Shown in pieces: positions 1-4,557 of a DNA stretch of 5,166 nt. A model generated the notes under the pieces. The model was not told the DNA's origin and did not search any database. It worked only from the letters and a program-made list of their open reading frames with translations. Numbering within the stretch: the stretch's first letter is position 1; each line of letters starts with the position of its first letter. The position numbers and the translations under genes are program-made. Source of the stretch: Deltaproteobacteria bacterium (lineage in GTDB: Bacteria > Desulfobacterota > Binatia > UBA9968); the NCBI GenBank assembly GCA_016183145.1, contig JACPFE010000036.1, positions 1 to 5,166 of the forward strand. Reading direction: 5' to 3'.

Positions 1-21
1 GCCGAGCTGATCGACCGGTAG
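1..21 (+). CDS. possible 3' end of an upstream gene (partial)
   Basis: Reading from base 1, six codons (Ala-Glu-Leu-Ile-Asp-Arg) are followed by TAG at 19-21. The palindromic repeat begins at the same point, as is common for repeats that sit just behind a stop codon. Six residues cannot identify a product, and any frame must end somewhere, so this is only a plausible C-terminus. The sequence to the left of the window would settle it. Confidence 0.25.
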   Translation, partial: AELIDR

Positions 22-153
22 CAGGTTGCTGAAAAACCAGCTCGGAGTCCTTCGACAAGGCTCAGGACGAACGGAGGGGAATTGTTATCCTTGGCCATTT
101 TCCGTTCATGCTGAGGTTCTCGAAGCATTCCGAATCTTTTTTCAGCAGCCTGC
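21..153. repeat. imperfect palindromic interspersed repeat (REP/MITE-like)
   Basis: The outer arms are GCAGGTTGCTGAAAAA at 21-36 and its near-perfect complement at 137-153 (TTTTTTCAGCAGCCTGC), with one mismatch that becomes a G-U pair in RNA. The inner arms are at 50-75 (starting CTTCGACAAGG and ending GAACGGA) and 101-125 (TCCGTTCATG to CTCGAAG). They pair over most of about 25 bases with one bulge. The central loop is about 25 bases. The arms resemble a CTTCGACAAGCTCAGGACGAACGG-type repeat that I recall being scattered through many environmental bacterial genomes. No open frame or transposase is inside it. It lies between a possible upstream stop codon and the Rid gene, so it could act as a transcript-end hairpin or simply be a non-autonomous mobile repeat. 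Confidence 0.8.
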
Positions 154-195
154 CAGACACCCGCGCTGCGATTTGCTCTCCGCCCGCTCGGAACC

Positions 196-203
196 AAGGG
201 AGA
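196..203 (+). promoter_or_regulatory. ribosome binding site deciding the Rid start
   Basis: AAGGGAGA lies about eight bases before the ATG at 212. It favours this start over the in-frame ATG at 26, which lies inside the palindromic repeat and would add 62 residues with no family resemblance. Confidence 0.6.
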
Positions 204-211
204 AACGTCTA

Positions 212-613
212 ATGGAAACGAAACTGATAAATCCCGTCTCGCTCGCCAAGCCCAGCGGCTACACTCACGGGGTGAGGACCTCGGGCGCCTCCGCGCTGCT
301 ATTTCTCGGCGGCCAGGTGGCATGGGATCAGGAAGGCCGGCTGGTCGGAGGAGGCGACATCGTCGCCCAATTCGACAAGGCGCTGGAGAATCTGTTAGCC
401 GTGGTTCGTGACGGCGGCGGAACGGCCGAGAACATCGTCAAGCTCAATATCTACGTCACCGACAAAGCGGCGTATCTCTCGGGCATGAAAGCAGCGGGCC
501 AAGCTTACCGAAAGCATATGGGCAAACATTTCCCGGCGATGACCCTGGTGGAGGTCAAAAGCCTCTATGAAGATGGCGCCCTGGTCGAGATCGAGGGGAT
601 GGCGGTGCTATAG
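212..613 (+). CDS. Rid family (YjgF/YER057c/UK114) protein lacking the catalytic Arg
   Basis: A 133-residue protein, the usual size of a single Rid domain. Family landmarks seen are GGQVAWDQEGRLVGG (33-47), the helix QFDKALENLLAVV (53-65), the segment DGGGTAENIVKLNIYVTD (67-84), FPAMTLVEV (107-115) and the end LVEIEGMAV (124-132), with E128 matching the conserved C-terminal glutamate. Rid proteins are small trimeric cytosolic enzymes; canonical RidA hydrolyses reactive enamine/imine intermediates made by PLP enzymes. The arginine that carries that activity (E. coli Arg105, in VEVARL) is replaced here: the local sequence is VEVKSL, with Lys116-Ser117. This places the protein among the Rid subgroups (Rid4-7-like) not expected to act as general imine deaminases, so the substrate is unknown. 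The start at 212 is chosen from its ribosome site and the family N-terminus. The gene is convergent with the oxidoreductase gene, 28 bases away. The family call is secure; the function is not. Confidence 0.93.
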   Translation: METKLINPVSLAKPSGYTHGVRTSGASALLFLGGQVAWDQEGRLVGGGDIVAQFDKALENLLAVVRDGGGTAENIVKLNIYVTDKAAYLSGMKAAGQAYRKHMGKHFPAMTLVEVKSLYEDGALVEIEGMAVL

Positions 614-641
614 CGAATCGGCGTGGCCGCGCTTCTTTCAA

Positions 642-1547
642 TCAAAGCGTCGGAACAATCTCTCCCATGAGCCGTTCCATCTTCTCGAGCATCGATTCAA
701 TCGAGATCGGACTGGGGATATTGAGGTCGATGCAGATATGCTTTACGCCGGCCTCGCGGTATTCAAGAAGTCTCTGCCGCACGGCCAAACGGTTGGCGGG
801 ATCGCGCAAATCCGGAAACGCGTTCCAGCGCAACGTAAGATCGATTTTGTCTCCATCGCGCCCCTGCTCTTGAGCGAGCTGCGACACCAAGGCGAATTTT
901 TTCGTCATCTCCACAATCGGCATGCGGCTGGTCGGATGCCAGCCGTCGCCGTAGGCTGCGACGCGCCTTAGCGCCCGCTCAGAGTTGCCGCCGATCCAAA
1001 TCGGCGGCCCGGGCGTCTGCAACGGTTTCGGCAGAAACACCGAACGAGGCACGCGGTAATATTTTCCATCGAATTGGATCTCCTCCGCTTGCCACAGCTC
1101 TCTAAGGAGCTCAATGAATTCATCGGCCTGTTGATTGCGTTCCTCGATCCCACGGCCCACCGCGACAAACTCATCCGCGCTCCAGCCGGCGCCGAGACCG
1201 ACGATCACCCGGCCGCCGCAAAGCACATCCAAGGTCGCGATCATCTTGGCGGTTACCGTCGCACTGCGATTGGCCGCGACCAGCACGCTCGTTCCCAAAG
1301 AGATTTTTTCCGTATGCGCGGCGACGAAACTCAACACCGTCAGCGGATCGTAGGTATTGCGCATGGGGCCAGGCGTTTCTCCGCGGGGATTGCCCGGATA
1401 TTTCGACGCCGGCGCCACCGGCCAGAGCAGGCGCTCGAGAACCCAGAGCGACGAAAAACCTAAAGACTCGGCCCGGCGGGCAACCGCAACGATGGCCTGC
1501 GGACTGGCATGGGGCCCGAAGTGTGGTAGCGCGATTCCGAGCTTCAA
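642..1547 (-). CDS. luciferase-like (LLM) flavin/F420-dependent oxidoreductase, Rv2161c type
   Basis: A 301-residue protein, typical of the TIGR03619-like group of probable F420-dependent oxidoreductases. Visible landmarks are the N-terminal strand MKLGIALPHFGP, AESLGFSSLWVLERL (26-40), YDPLTVLSFVAAHTEKISLGTSVLV (66-90), the segment KMIATLDVLCGGRVIVGLGAGWSADEF (101-127), and near the C-terminal half GPPIWIGGNSERALRRVAAYGDGWHP (180-205). These match the TIM-barrel LLM fold, a soluble cytosolic enzyme that uses reduced FMN or F420 to reduce or oxygenate a substrate. The loop NRSAT (93-97) departs from the proline-containing version common in the family. The start is TTG at 1547, giving the standard MKLGIALP opening; AAGG lies six bases before it, and I saw no ATG just upstream in the repeat-filled spacer. 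The stop is TGA at 642-644. It follows the hemerythrin gene on the same strand after a 79-base hairpin spacer, so co-transcription is possible but unproven. Neither the cofactor (F420 or FMN) nor the substrate can be read from the sequence. Confidence 0.9.
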   Translation of the reverse strand: MKLGIALPHFGPHASPQAIVAVARRAESLGFSSLWVLERLLWPVAPASKYPGNPRGETPGPMRNTYDPLTVLSFVAAHTEKISLGTSVLVAANRSATVTAKMIATLDVLCGGRVIVGLGAGWSADEFVAVGRGIEERNQQADEFIELLRELWQAEEIQFDGKYYRVPRSVFLPKPLQTPGPPIWIGGNSERALRRVAAYGDGWHPTSRMPIVEMTKKFALVSQLAQEQGRDGDKIDLTLRWNAFPDLRDPANRLAVRQRLLEYREAGVKHICIDLNIPSPISIESMLEKMERLMGEIVPTL

Positions 1548-1565
1548 GTTCAGCCTTGCTGGGTG

Positions 1566-1636
1566 GAGTCCTGAGTCCTGAGTGCCGAGTTCTGAGTCCC
1601 CTCCCCGGCTCAGGACTCAGCACTCGTTACTCGTTA
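1566..1636. repeat. GAGT-rich tandem and inverted repeat with hairpin between two co-directional genes
   Basis: Bases 1566-1583 are a short tandem of GAGTCCT units, and 1621-1636 is a tandem of a 7-base unit (CTCGTTA twice, then CT). Between them GAGTGCCGAGTTCTGAGTCC (1580-1599) pairs with GGCTCAGGACTCAGCACTC (1607-1625) around a seven-base loop, with few mismatches. The hairpin begins two bases past the TAA stop of the hemerythrin gene and ends about 33 bases before the TTG start of the oxidoreductase gene. It could end or attenuate the upstream transcript. No clear T run follows the stem on the minus strand, so a classical intrinsic terminator is not shown. This ACTCAGGACTC style of repeat is one I recall from other environmental genomes. 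Confidence 0.75.
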
Positions 1637-2226
1637 CTTATATTGAGAGCCGCTTCGAGCTCTTGGGCGATGGCGAGATATTTCTCGTGAACGCCGGCGC
1701 CCATCTCGCGAGCTTCATGCTCCTCGAAGGACTTGAGCAGCGCCGTTTGTTCCGCGGCGGGAATGCAATCGTCCGCGATCATGAACAAGATCTCGTCCTC
1801 TTTCTGGATATGCTCCTTCAGCAGACGGAGATAGCCCCGCGCATGGCTCAACAGAGATTCCACTCCGCCTGTCTCCCCCCGCTCCAAACCTTCGACCGCC
1901 GCCCTCATGGCGCGCACGTGACTCCGCCCTTCTTCATGCTCCATCAACATCACGCCGATGGGTCCGCCTTCCAGCGGTATGCCATGCGCCTCCATCGCCG
2001 GGAAGAGAAGTTTTTCTTCCTTGAGATGATGGCATTGATCCGCGAAGTTACTAATGAAGTCCAGCGCTTTTTTCCAGTGGCTCAACGATTGCGCCGGCGG
2101 GACGGTCAGGAGTTTCCCCACCGCGGCGAGGACTCTTTCGATTACTCGATGTTCATCGCTCAAGACTTCCGTGGGCTTCTCGAATTGATGGTGTTCATAA
2201 AAGCCGTGTCCATGCGAGTGTTCCAT
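1627..2226 (-). CDS. hemerythrin HHE-domain cation-binding protein
   Basis: A 199-residue, largely helical protein. The N-terminus is His-rich (MEHSHGHGFYEHH). The hemerythrin-type metal ligands are all present in order: His26 (SDEHRVIE), His66/His67 with Glu70/Glu71 (CHHLKEEKLLFP), His97 and His103 (MEHEEGRSH), and His139 with Asp144 (EHIQKED). These would hold a non-heme di-iron centre in a four-helix bundle. HHE proteins bind O2 or NO, and related ones (YtfE/RIC, DnrN) help repair Fe-S clusters after nitrosative stress. This one lacks the N-terminal ScdA domain of full RIC, so the exact role is open. The ATG at 2226 is preceded by GGAGG at a six-base spacing, so it is preferred over the ATG at 2259. 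A sigma-54-like element lies about 85 bases upstream. The NnrS-like membrane gene is upstream on the same strand, 258 bases away, so the hemerythrin gene probably has its own promoter. Confidence 0.93.
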   Translation of the reverse strand: MEHSHGHGFYEHHQFEKPTEVLSDEHRVIERVLAAVGKLLTVPPAQSLSHWKKALDFISNFADQCHHLKEEKLLFPAMEAHGIPLEGGPIGVMLMEHEEGRSHVRAMRAAVEGLERGETGGVESLLSHARGYLRLLKEHIQKEDEILFMIADDCIPAAEQTALLKSFEEHEAREMGAGVHEKYLAIAQELEAALNISNE

Positions 2227-2232
2227 GTTTAA

Positions 2233-2237
2233 CCTCC
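2233..2237 (-). promoter_or_regulatory. Shine-Dalgarno deciding the hemerythrin start
   Basis: GGAGG on the minus strand stands six bases before the ATG at 2226. It settles the start against the ATG eleven codons upstream, which has no comparable site. Confidence 0.75.
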
Positions 2238-2265
2238 GTCGCTGTCCAATCGTCCTCAAGCTTGC

Positions 2266-2287
2266 GCGGCGTCTGTAGAGTCGCCGC
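2266..2287 (-). promoter_or_regulatory. GC-rich hairpin in the hemerythrin leader
   Basis: GCGGCG (2266-2271) and CGCCGC (2282-2287) form a perfect six-pair stem around ten bases, two of whose inner pairs could extend it. It would lie in the 5' leader of the hemerythrin mRNA if transcription starts near 2300. It may modulate the transcript or be chance in GC-rich sequence. Confidence 0.3.
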
Positions 2288-2310
2288 CGGTTAGAACAAA
2301 CCTATTCTTT

Positions 2311-2326
2311 AGCATGCACCATGCCA
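2311..2326 (-). promoter_or_regulatory. candidate sigma-54 (-24/-12) promoter for the hemerythrin gene
   Basis: On the minus strand the sequence TGGCATGGTGCATGCT matches the sigma-54 pattern TGGCAC-N5-TTGCW. The invariant GG and GC are exactly ten bases apart and TGGCA is perfect; the -12 box reads ATGCT, one base from consensus. The predicted start near 2300 leaves a leader of about 75 bases before the hemerythrin ATG at 2226. Sigma-54 promoters need an enhancer-binding activator. NorR is one that serves NO-detoxification genes, but I found no convincing activator site upstream. The match could still be chance. Confidence 0.45.
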
Positions 2327-2447
2327 CGAGTTCCAGACAGGGACAAATGAATCTCGCATGGCAAGGCGATCCCCGTTGAACAATGCGGTCCTTGTGCCGA
2401 GGATCTCAGTCCGTGATTTTTCGTCCCCGGGAAGAGAAACGGTTGCG

Positions 2448-2465
2448 ATTCCAAAAGGTTGGAAT
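2448..2465. other. perfect 7-bp stem-loop downstream of the membrane gene
   Basis: ATTCCAA (2448-2454) and TTGGAAT (2459-2465) form a perfect stem with a four-base loop, about 20 bases past the stop of the membrane protein gene on the minus strand. The stem is AT-rich and no T run follows it on that strand, so it is a poor intrinsic terminator. It may instead be a protein-binding dyad. It is the only structure seen in the upstream half of this 258-base spacer. Confidence 0.3.
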
Positions 2466-2484
2466 ACAGAGATGAGAATCGGCG

Positions 2485-3486
2485 CTACGAACGCGCCGTC
2501 ATCACCGAGCGGAGATTGTTGAACAGAAACAAGAGCACTGCCGCGATGTTTCCAACTCCGCCCCATTGCTGAACCGCCGTTGACAACGCGAGATCGCCGC
2601 CGACCCTGAGCAGCAGCGATCCGTGCAACAGGACGAGATGAAGATAAAAACTTCGGCGGAACGGCAGCGCGAGTCCGGTCACCGACGGAAAAATCACCGG
2701 CGCGTGGGCAAAGATCATCGAAAAGACAAATCCCACGAAAACCGCATGCAACATCGCGTCATACTTCGGCCCGGCAACGAAATCATCCGCGAATGTGATC
2801 CAAAGCATGCCCGCGGCGGCAAGCCAGAAATAACCGCACAGCAGACAGACGGCCATATAGCGTGTTAAGCCACGCTCGCGGACCGTCCGCCCGGCGATGT
2901 CGTAACGGAATAGCCATAGGGCGAGCGCCAACAGCGCCGCTCCGGCAACGCGAATTCCGGCGTCAAAGGCGGGCAGAGATATCACGAGGCCGATCAGTAA
3001 GACCGCGACGCTCGTGTGAAAAAGCCAGGACGCGCGCGCCGGCCGTTGCATGACGCGCGAGAGCTGCAGCCTTTCCCCGGCGATCATGAGCACGAGGAAC
3101 CCGATCCACCAGGGCGCAGCGACGTTGAACGGCTGGGCCGCCAGCCAAAGCGTGTTGCCCACCGCCCAAAGGACGGCGCTTAAAATCATCACGATAAAAT
3201 GAGCCGCCGGCGCCAGGCGGTAAAGGGAGACAAAAACCAAAATCGATAAACAGCTTCCAACGAGCGCCAGTGCGGCGCCAAACTCAGGCGGGAAGCCTGA
3301 ATCTCCGAGCCATCGATCCCACTGAAGATCCCAGCGAAGCTCACCATGGATCCGATGCTCAGGAGGCCCATGGAGCCCGCCTCGACCACCTCCATATACC
3401 CGGCCGGGTGGCTGGCAGAGACCCGATAGAAGTGAGGCCGCGCCTAATCCAAGAAGGAGAAATCTAAATTTGAACCGATTAAGCAT
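2485..3486 (-). CDS. polytopic NnrS-like membrane protein, N-terminal region possibly frameshifted
   Basis: A 333-residue integral membrane protein. Hydrophobic segments lie near residues 8-23, 71-90, 96-117, 125-138, 155-172, 178-195, 210-231, 245-267, 280-297 and 309-325. Conserved-looking blocks are PWWIGFLVLMIAGERL (125-140), ALWLFRYDIAGRTVRERGL (189-207) and YDAMLHAVFVGFVFSMIFAH (242-261), followed by APVIFP. The last resembles the NnrS-like, oxidase-like group; His247 and His261 are candidate heme or metal ligands. NnrS itself is a heme/copper membrane protein that helps cells under NO stress; function here is inferred. Residues 24-68 are oddly hydrophilic and Gly/Pro/Arg-rich where relatives, as I recall them, have a second membrane helix. 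The neighbouring frame encodes a hydrophobic stretch there, so two compensating indels are possible. The start is ATG 3486 because a TAG stands 15 bases upstream in frame, inside a REP-like repeat; no Shine-Dalgarno is visible. Confidence 0.8.
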   Translation of the reverse strand: MLNRFKFRFLLLGLGAASLLSGLCQPPGRVYGGGRGGLHGPPEHRIHGELRWDLQWDRWLGDSGFPPEFGAALALVGSCLSILVFVSLYRLAPAAHFIVMILSAVLWAVGNTLWLAAQPFNVAAPWWIGFLVLMIAGERLQLSRVMQRPARASWLFHTSVAVLLIGLVISLPAFDAGIRVAGAALLALALWLFRYDIAGRTVRERGLTRYMAVCLLCGYFWLAAAGMLWITFADDFVAGPKYDAMLHAVFVGFVFSMIFAHAPVIFPSVTGLALPFRRSFYLHLVLLHGSLLLRVGGDLALSTAVQQWGGVGNIAAVLLFLFNNLRSVMTARS

Positions 3487-3489
3487 GAA

Positions 3490-3587
3490 GGGGACTGGCT
3501 ACTTTTTCGATCACGGGACAAACAGGGGGACAGGCAGCCTTTTGAAATACAAAGAGCAGCCAGTCCCCGAAAAAGTTGCCTGTCCCC
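3490..3587. repeat. REP/BIME-like double palindrome abutting a start codon
   Basis: The outer arms GGGGACTGGCTACTTTTTCG (3490-3509) and CGAAAAAGTTGCCTGTCCCC (3568-3587) pair at 18 of 20 positions. The inner arms, GGGGACAGGCAGCCTTTTG (3526-3544) and its partner ending AGCCAGTCCCC at 3568, pair at about 15 of 19. The inner and outer left arms are themselves related (GGGGACTGGCT versus GGGGACAGGCA), so the element looks like two copies of one palindromic unit. Similar GGGGACAGGC-with-T-run units are familiar to me around REP-associated tyrosine transposases, but none is in this window. The repeat ends three bases before the membrane gene's ATG and so replaces its usual ribosome-binding region. 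Confidence 0.85.
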
Positions 3588-3673
3588 GTTTCCGCACCGC
3601 GAGCGCTTAACTTGCCGACGTAACGCGAAACGCGGCCATCGTTTTCCATAAGCGCCAGCGATAACTGGCATCT

Positions 3674-3702
3674 ATTATATATGGACGGCGGCATCGCAAA
3701 CC
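3674..3702 (-). promoter_or_regulatory. candidate sigma-70 promoter for the membrane gene
   Basis: A perfect TATAAT reads on the minus strand at 3679-3674. A weak -35 (GGTTTG, 3702-3697) lies 17 bases upstream. Transcription would start near 3667 and cross the REP-like repeat before reaching the ATG at 3486, giving a leader of about 180 bases. The -10 is convincing; the -35 is not. Confidence 0.35.
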
Positions 3703-3870
3703 GCACGCCCATCCATATCACAGCGTCAACGATGATGCGCCAGCAGGTGGAGACGATACGGGCCCCCTGCCGCCCGCCAAAGTTCCGTGCGACAAACACT
3801 GGACACACACGAAGCCAGGTTCTTTTCTGTCGGACCCACGAACCTTGTCCTGAAAGTTAGAAATATCCGA

Positions 3871-3898
3871 TTGGATTTTCGCATTTCCAAAAAATAGT
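3871..3898 (+). promoter_or_regulatory. weak candidate promoter for the Rrf2-cytochrome pair
   Basis: TTGGAT (3871-3876) and AATAGT (3893-3898), each matching four of six consensus bases, are 16 bases apart in the most AT-rich part of the gap. The leader to 4014 would be about 110 bases and would contain the inverted repeat at 3953-4013. Another isolated -10-like TATGAT sits at 3942-3947 without a partner. Confidence 0.25.
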
Positions 3899-3952
3899 TT
3901 CACGGCGCCAACGAGAGAGAACCCTGAAAACGCTCAAGATTTATGATGGTAC

Positions 3953-4013
3953 AGTGATTGCGTACGCGCGTGGCTAAGGGACCTAAATCATCCATTGACT
4001 CTATGCAATCACT
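3953..4013. promoter_or_regulatory. split inverted repeat, candidate operator of the Rrf2 gene
   Basis: AGTGATTGC (3953-3961) and its exact reverse complement GCAATCACT (4005-4013) are nine-base perfect half-sites. Their centres are 52 bases apart, close to five helical turns, so two bound regulators would face the same side of the DNA. The right half ends at the base immediately before the ATG of the Rrf2 gene, so binding there would block expression. Rrf2 regulators often control their own genes. The motif does not match the NsrR or IscR consensus sites I know, and the pair could instead be a long-loop hairpin or coincidence. Confidence 0.4.
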
Positions 4014-4520
4014 ATGAAACTCGGCAAGGAAAGTCGATACGCCATTGAGGGATTGGTTGTGTTGGCGAAAAACCCCTTCGGCACGACGATGCACTTGCGC
4101 GACATCGCGGACGCGGGAGGGGTACCGCAAAATTTTCTTGCGAAAATATTTCAAAAGCTCAAGAGGGCAAACATCGTCGCTTCTTCTCGAGGTGCGGTTC
4201 GAGGTTACGCCCTCGCCCGTCGTGCAGGAGCGATCAACGTAAGAGATATTTTGCTGGCGGTCGAGGGAAGCGACACTTTTGACCACTGTTTTTTTTGGAG
4301 CGATCGCTGCGCGCAGGCAGCTCCCTGCCCGATGCATATCCATTGGAAACGGGTACGGCAAACCATCGCCGCGTTGATGGAGCGCACGACGGTGGCGGAC
4401 CTGGCTAGACTTACCTATGGAACAAAAAGGCCTGACCCATCGGATACCGATGAGGCAGCGGACCTTGCGTTCAATATGACGAATCCGGATCACGGTACGG
4501 TTGGGGCGTCACATTTATAA
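4014..4520 (+). CDS. Rrf2-family transcriptional regulator with IscR-like Fe-S ligands
   Basis: A 168-residue winged-helix protein. The N-terminus MKLGKESRYAIEGLVVLAKNP is the Rrf2 signature helix. The recognition region is LRDIADAGGVPQNFLAKIFQKLKRANIVAS (28-57), followed by the wing SRGAVRGYALARR (58-70) and INVRDILLAVEG (74-85). A cysteine cluster follows: Cys92, Cys99 and Cys105, spaced CX6C and CX5C, with His108 three residues after the last Cys. In IscR the ligands are three Cys spaced CX5CX5C plus a His three after the last, so an Fe-S cluster is likely. The Asp8 ligand of NsrR is Arg here, arguing against a true NsrR. Such proteins sense Fe-S status, NO or redox state and repress or activate stress and respiratory genes. 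A polar tail (140-168) extends past the usual end. The ATG has no visible Shine-Dalgarno and directly follows an inverted repeat. The cytochrome gene follows after 37 bases, suggesting an operon. Confidence 0.92.
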   Translation: MKLGKESRYAIEGLVVLAKNPFGTTMHLRDIADAGGVPQNFLAKIFQKLKRANIVASSRGAVRGYALARRAGAINVRDILLAVEGSDTFDHCFFWSDRCAQAAPCPMHIHWKRVRQTIAALMERTTVADLARLTYGTKRPDPSDTDEAADLAFNMTNPDHGTVGASHL

Positions 4521-4531
4521 ATGATGACCCC
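4503..4531. promoter_or_regulatory. 29-base near-palindrome between Rrf2 and cytochrome genes
   Basis: The core CATTTATAAATG (4512-4523) is a perfect 12-base palindrome. It is flanked by GTCA and TGAC with a one-base bulge and then by GGGG and CCCC, so symmetry extends almost across 4503-4531. The TAA stop of the Rrf2 gene (4518-4520) lies in the core. It ends 14 bases before the cytochrome's ribosome site and has no T run, so it looks more like an operator or mRNA hairpin that sets expression of the cytochrome than a terminator. Confidence 0.5.
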
Positions 4532-4544
4532 ATGAAGCTTCGAG

Positions 4545-4550
4545 AAGGAG
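4545..4550 (+). promoter_or_regulatory. strong ribosome binding site of the cytochrome gene
   Basis: AAGGAG stands seven bases before the ATG at 4558. It fixes the start of a gene that lacks a stop in the window, and is far better than anything in front of the Rrf2 gene, so translation of the two genes is likely unequal. Confidence 0.85.
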
Positions 4551-4557
4551 ACAAGAG

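Larger units (their letters stand above)
3588..4013. other. gene-free intergenic stretch between divergent genes
   Basis: No frame here has family resemblance or a good ribosome site; the open frames on the minus strand (such as 3718-3903 and the one entering from 3900-4493) look like chance. The stretch separates the minus-strand membrane gene from the plus-strand Rrf2 gene, so it should hold both promoters. Seen in it are a perfect minus-strand TATAAT (3674-3679), a weaker plus-strand promoter pair (3871-3898), AT-rich sequence near 3861-3900, and an operator-like inverted repeat next to the Rrf2 start. Bases 3600-3660 and 3720-3840 show nothing I can name. Confidence 0.6.

Noticed and set aside
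26..211. 62-codon in-frame extension of the Rid protein from ATG 26
   Set aside because: It translates the palindromic repeat, has no family resemblance, and a ribosome site lies before ATG 212.
630..649. Hairpin between the convergent Rid and oxidoreductase genes as a bidirectional terminator
   Set aside because: The stem is only five pairs with a ten-base loop and overlaps the oxidoreductase stop region; too weak to call.
1566..1636. CRISPR-like array
   Set aside because: The units are 7 bases long, contiguous and imperfect, with no spacers.
1582..2232. 216-codon open frame on the + strand
   Set aside because: It lies antisense to the hemerythrin gene, whose metal ligands and ribosome site are clear; its translation has no recognisable family.
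2227..2259. Eleven-codon extension of the hemerythrin protein
   Set aside because: GGAGG at the right distance marks ATG 2226, and the extension would overrun that site.
3718..3903. 61-codon minus-strand open frame in the intergenic gap
   Set aside because: No ribosome site, no family resemblance, and mixed composition; treated as chance.
4003..4017. Five-codon leader frame whose TGA overlaps the Rrf2 ATG
   Set aside because: It has no ribosome site and is short enough to be chance, although an ATGA overlap can couple translation.
3900..4493. 197-codon open frame on the minus strand
   Set aside because: It is antisense to the well-supported Rrf2 gene and shows no domain pattern or ribosome site.
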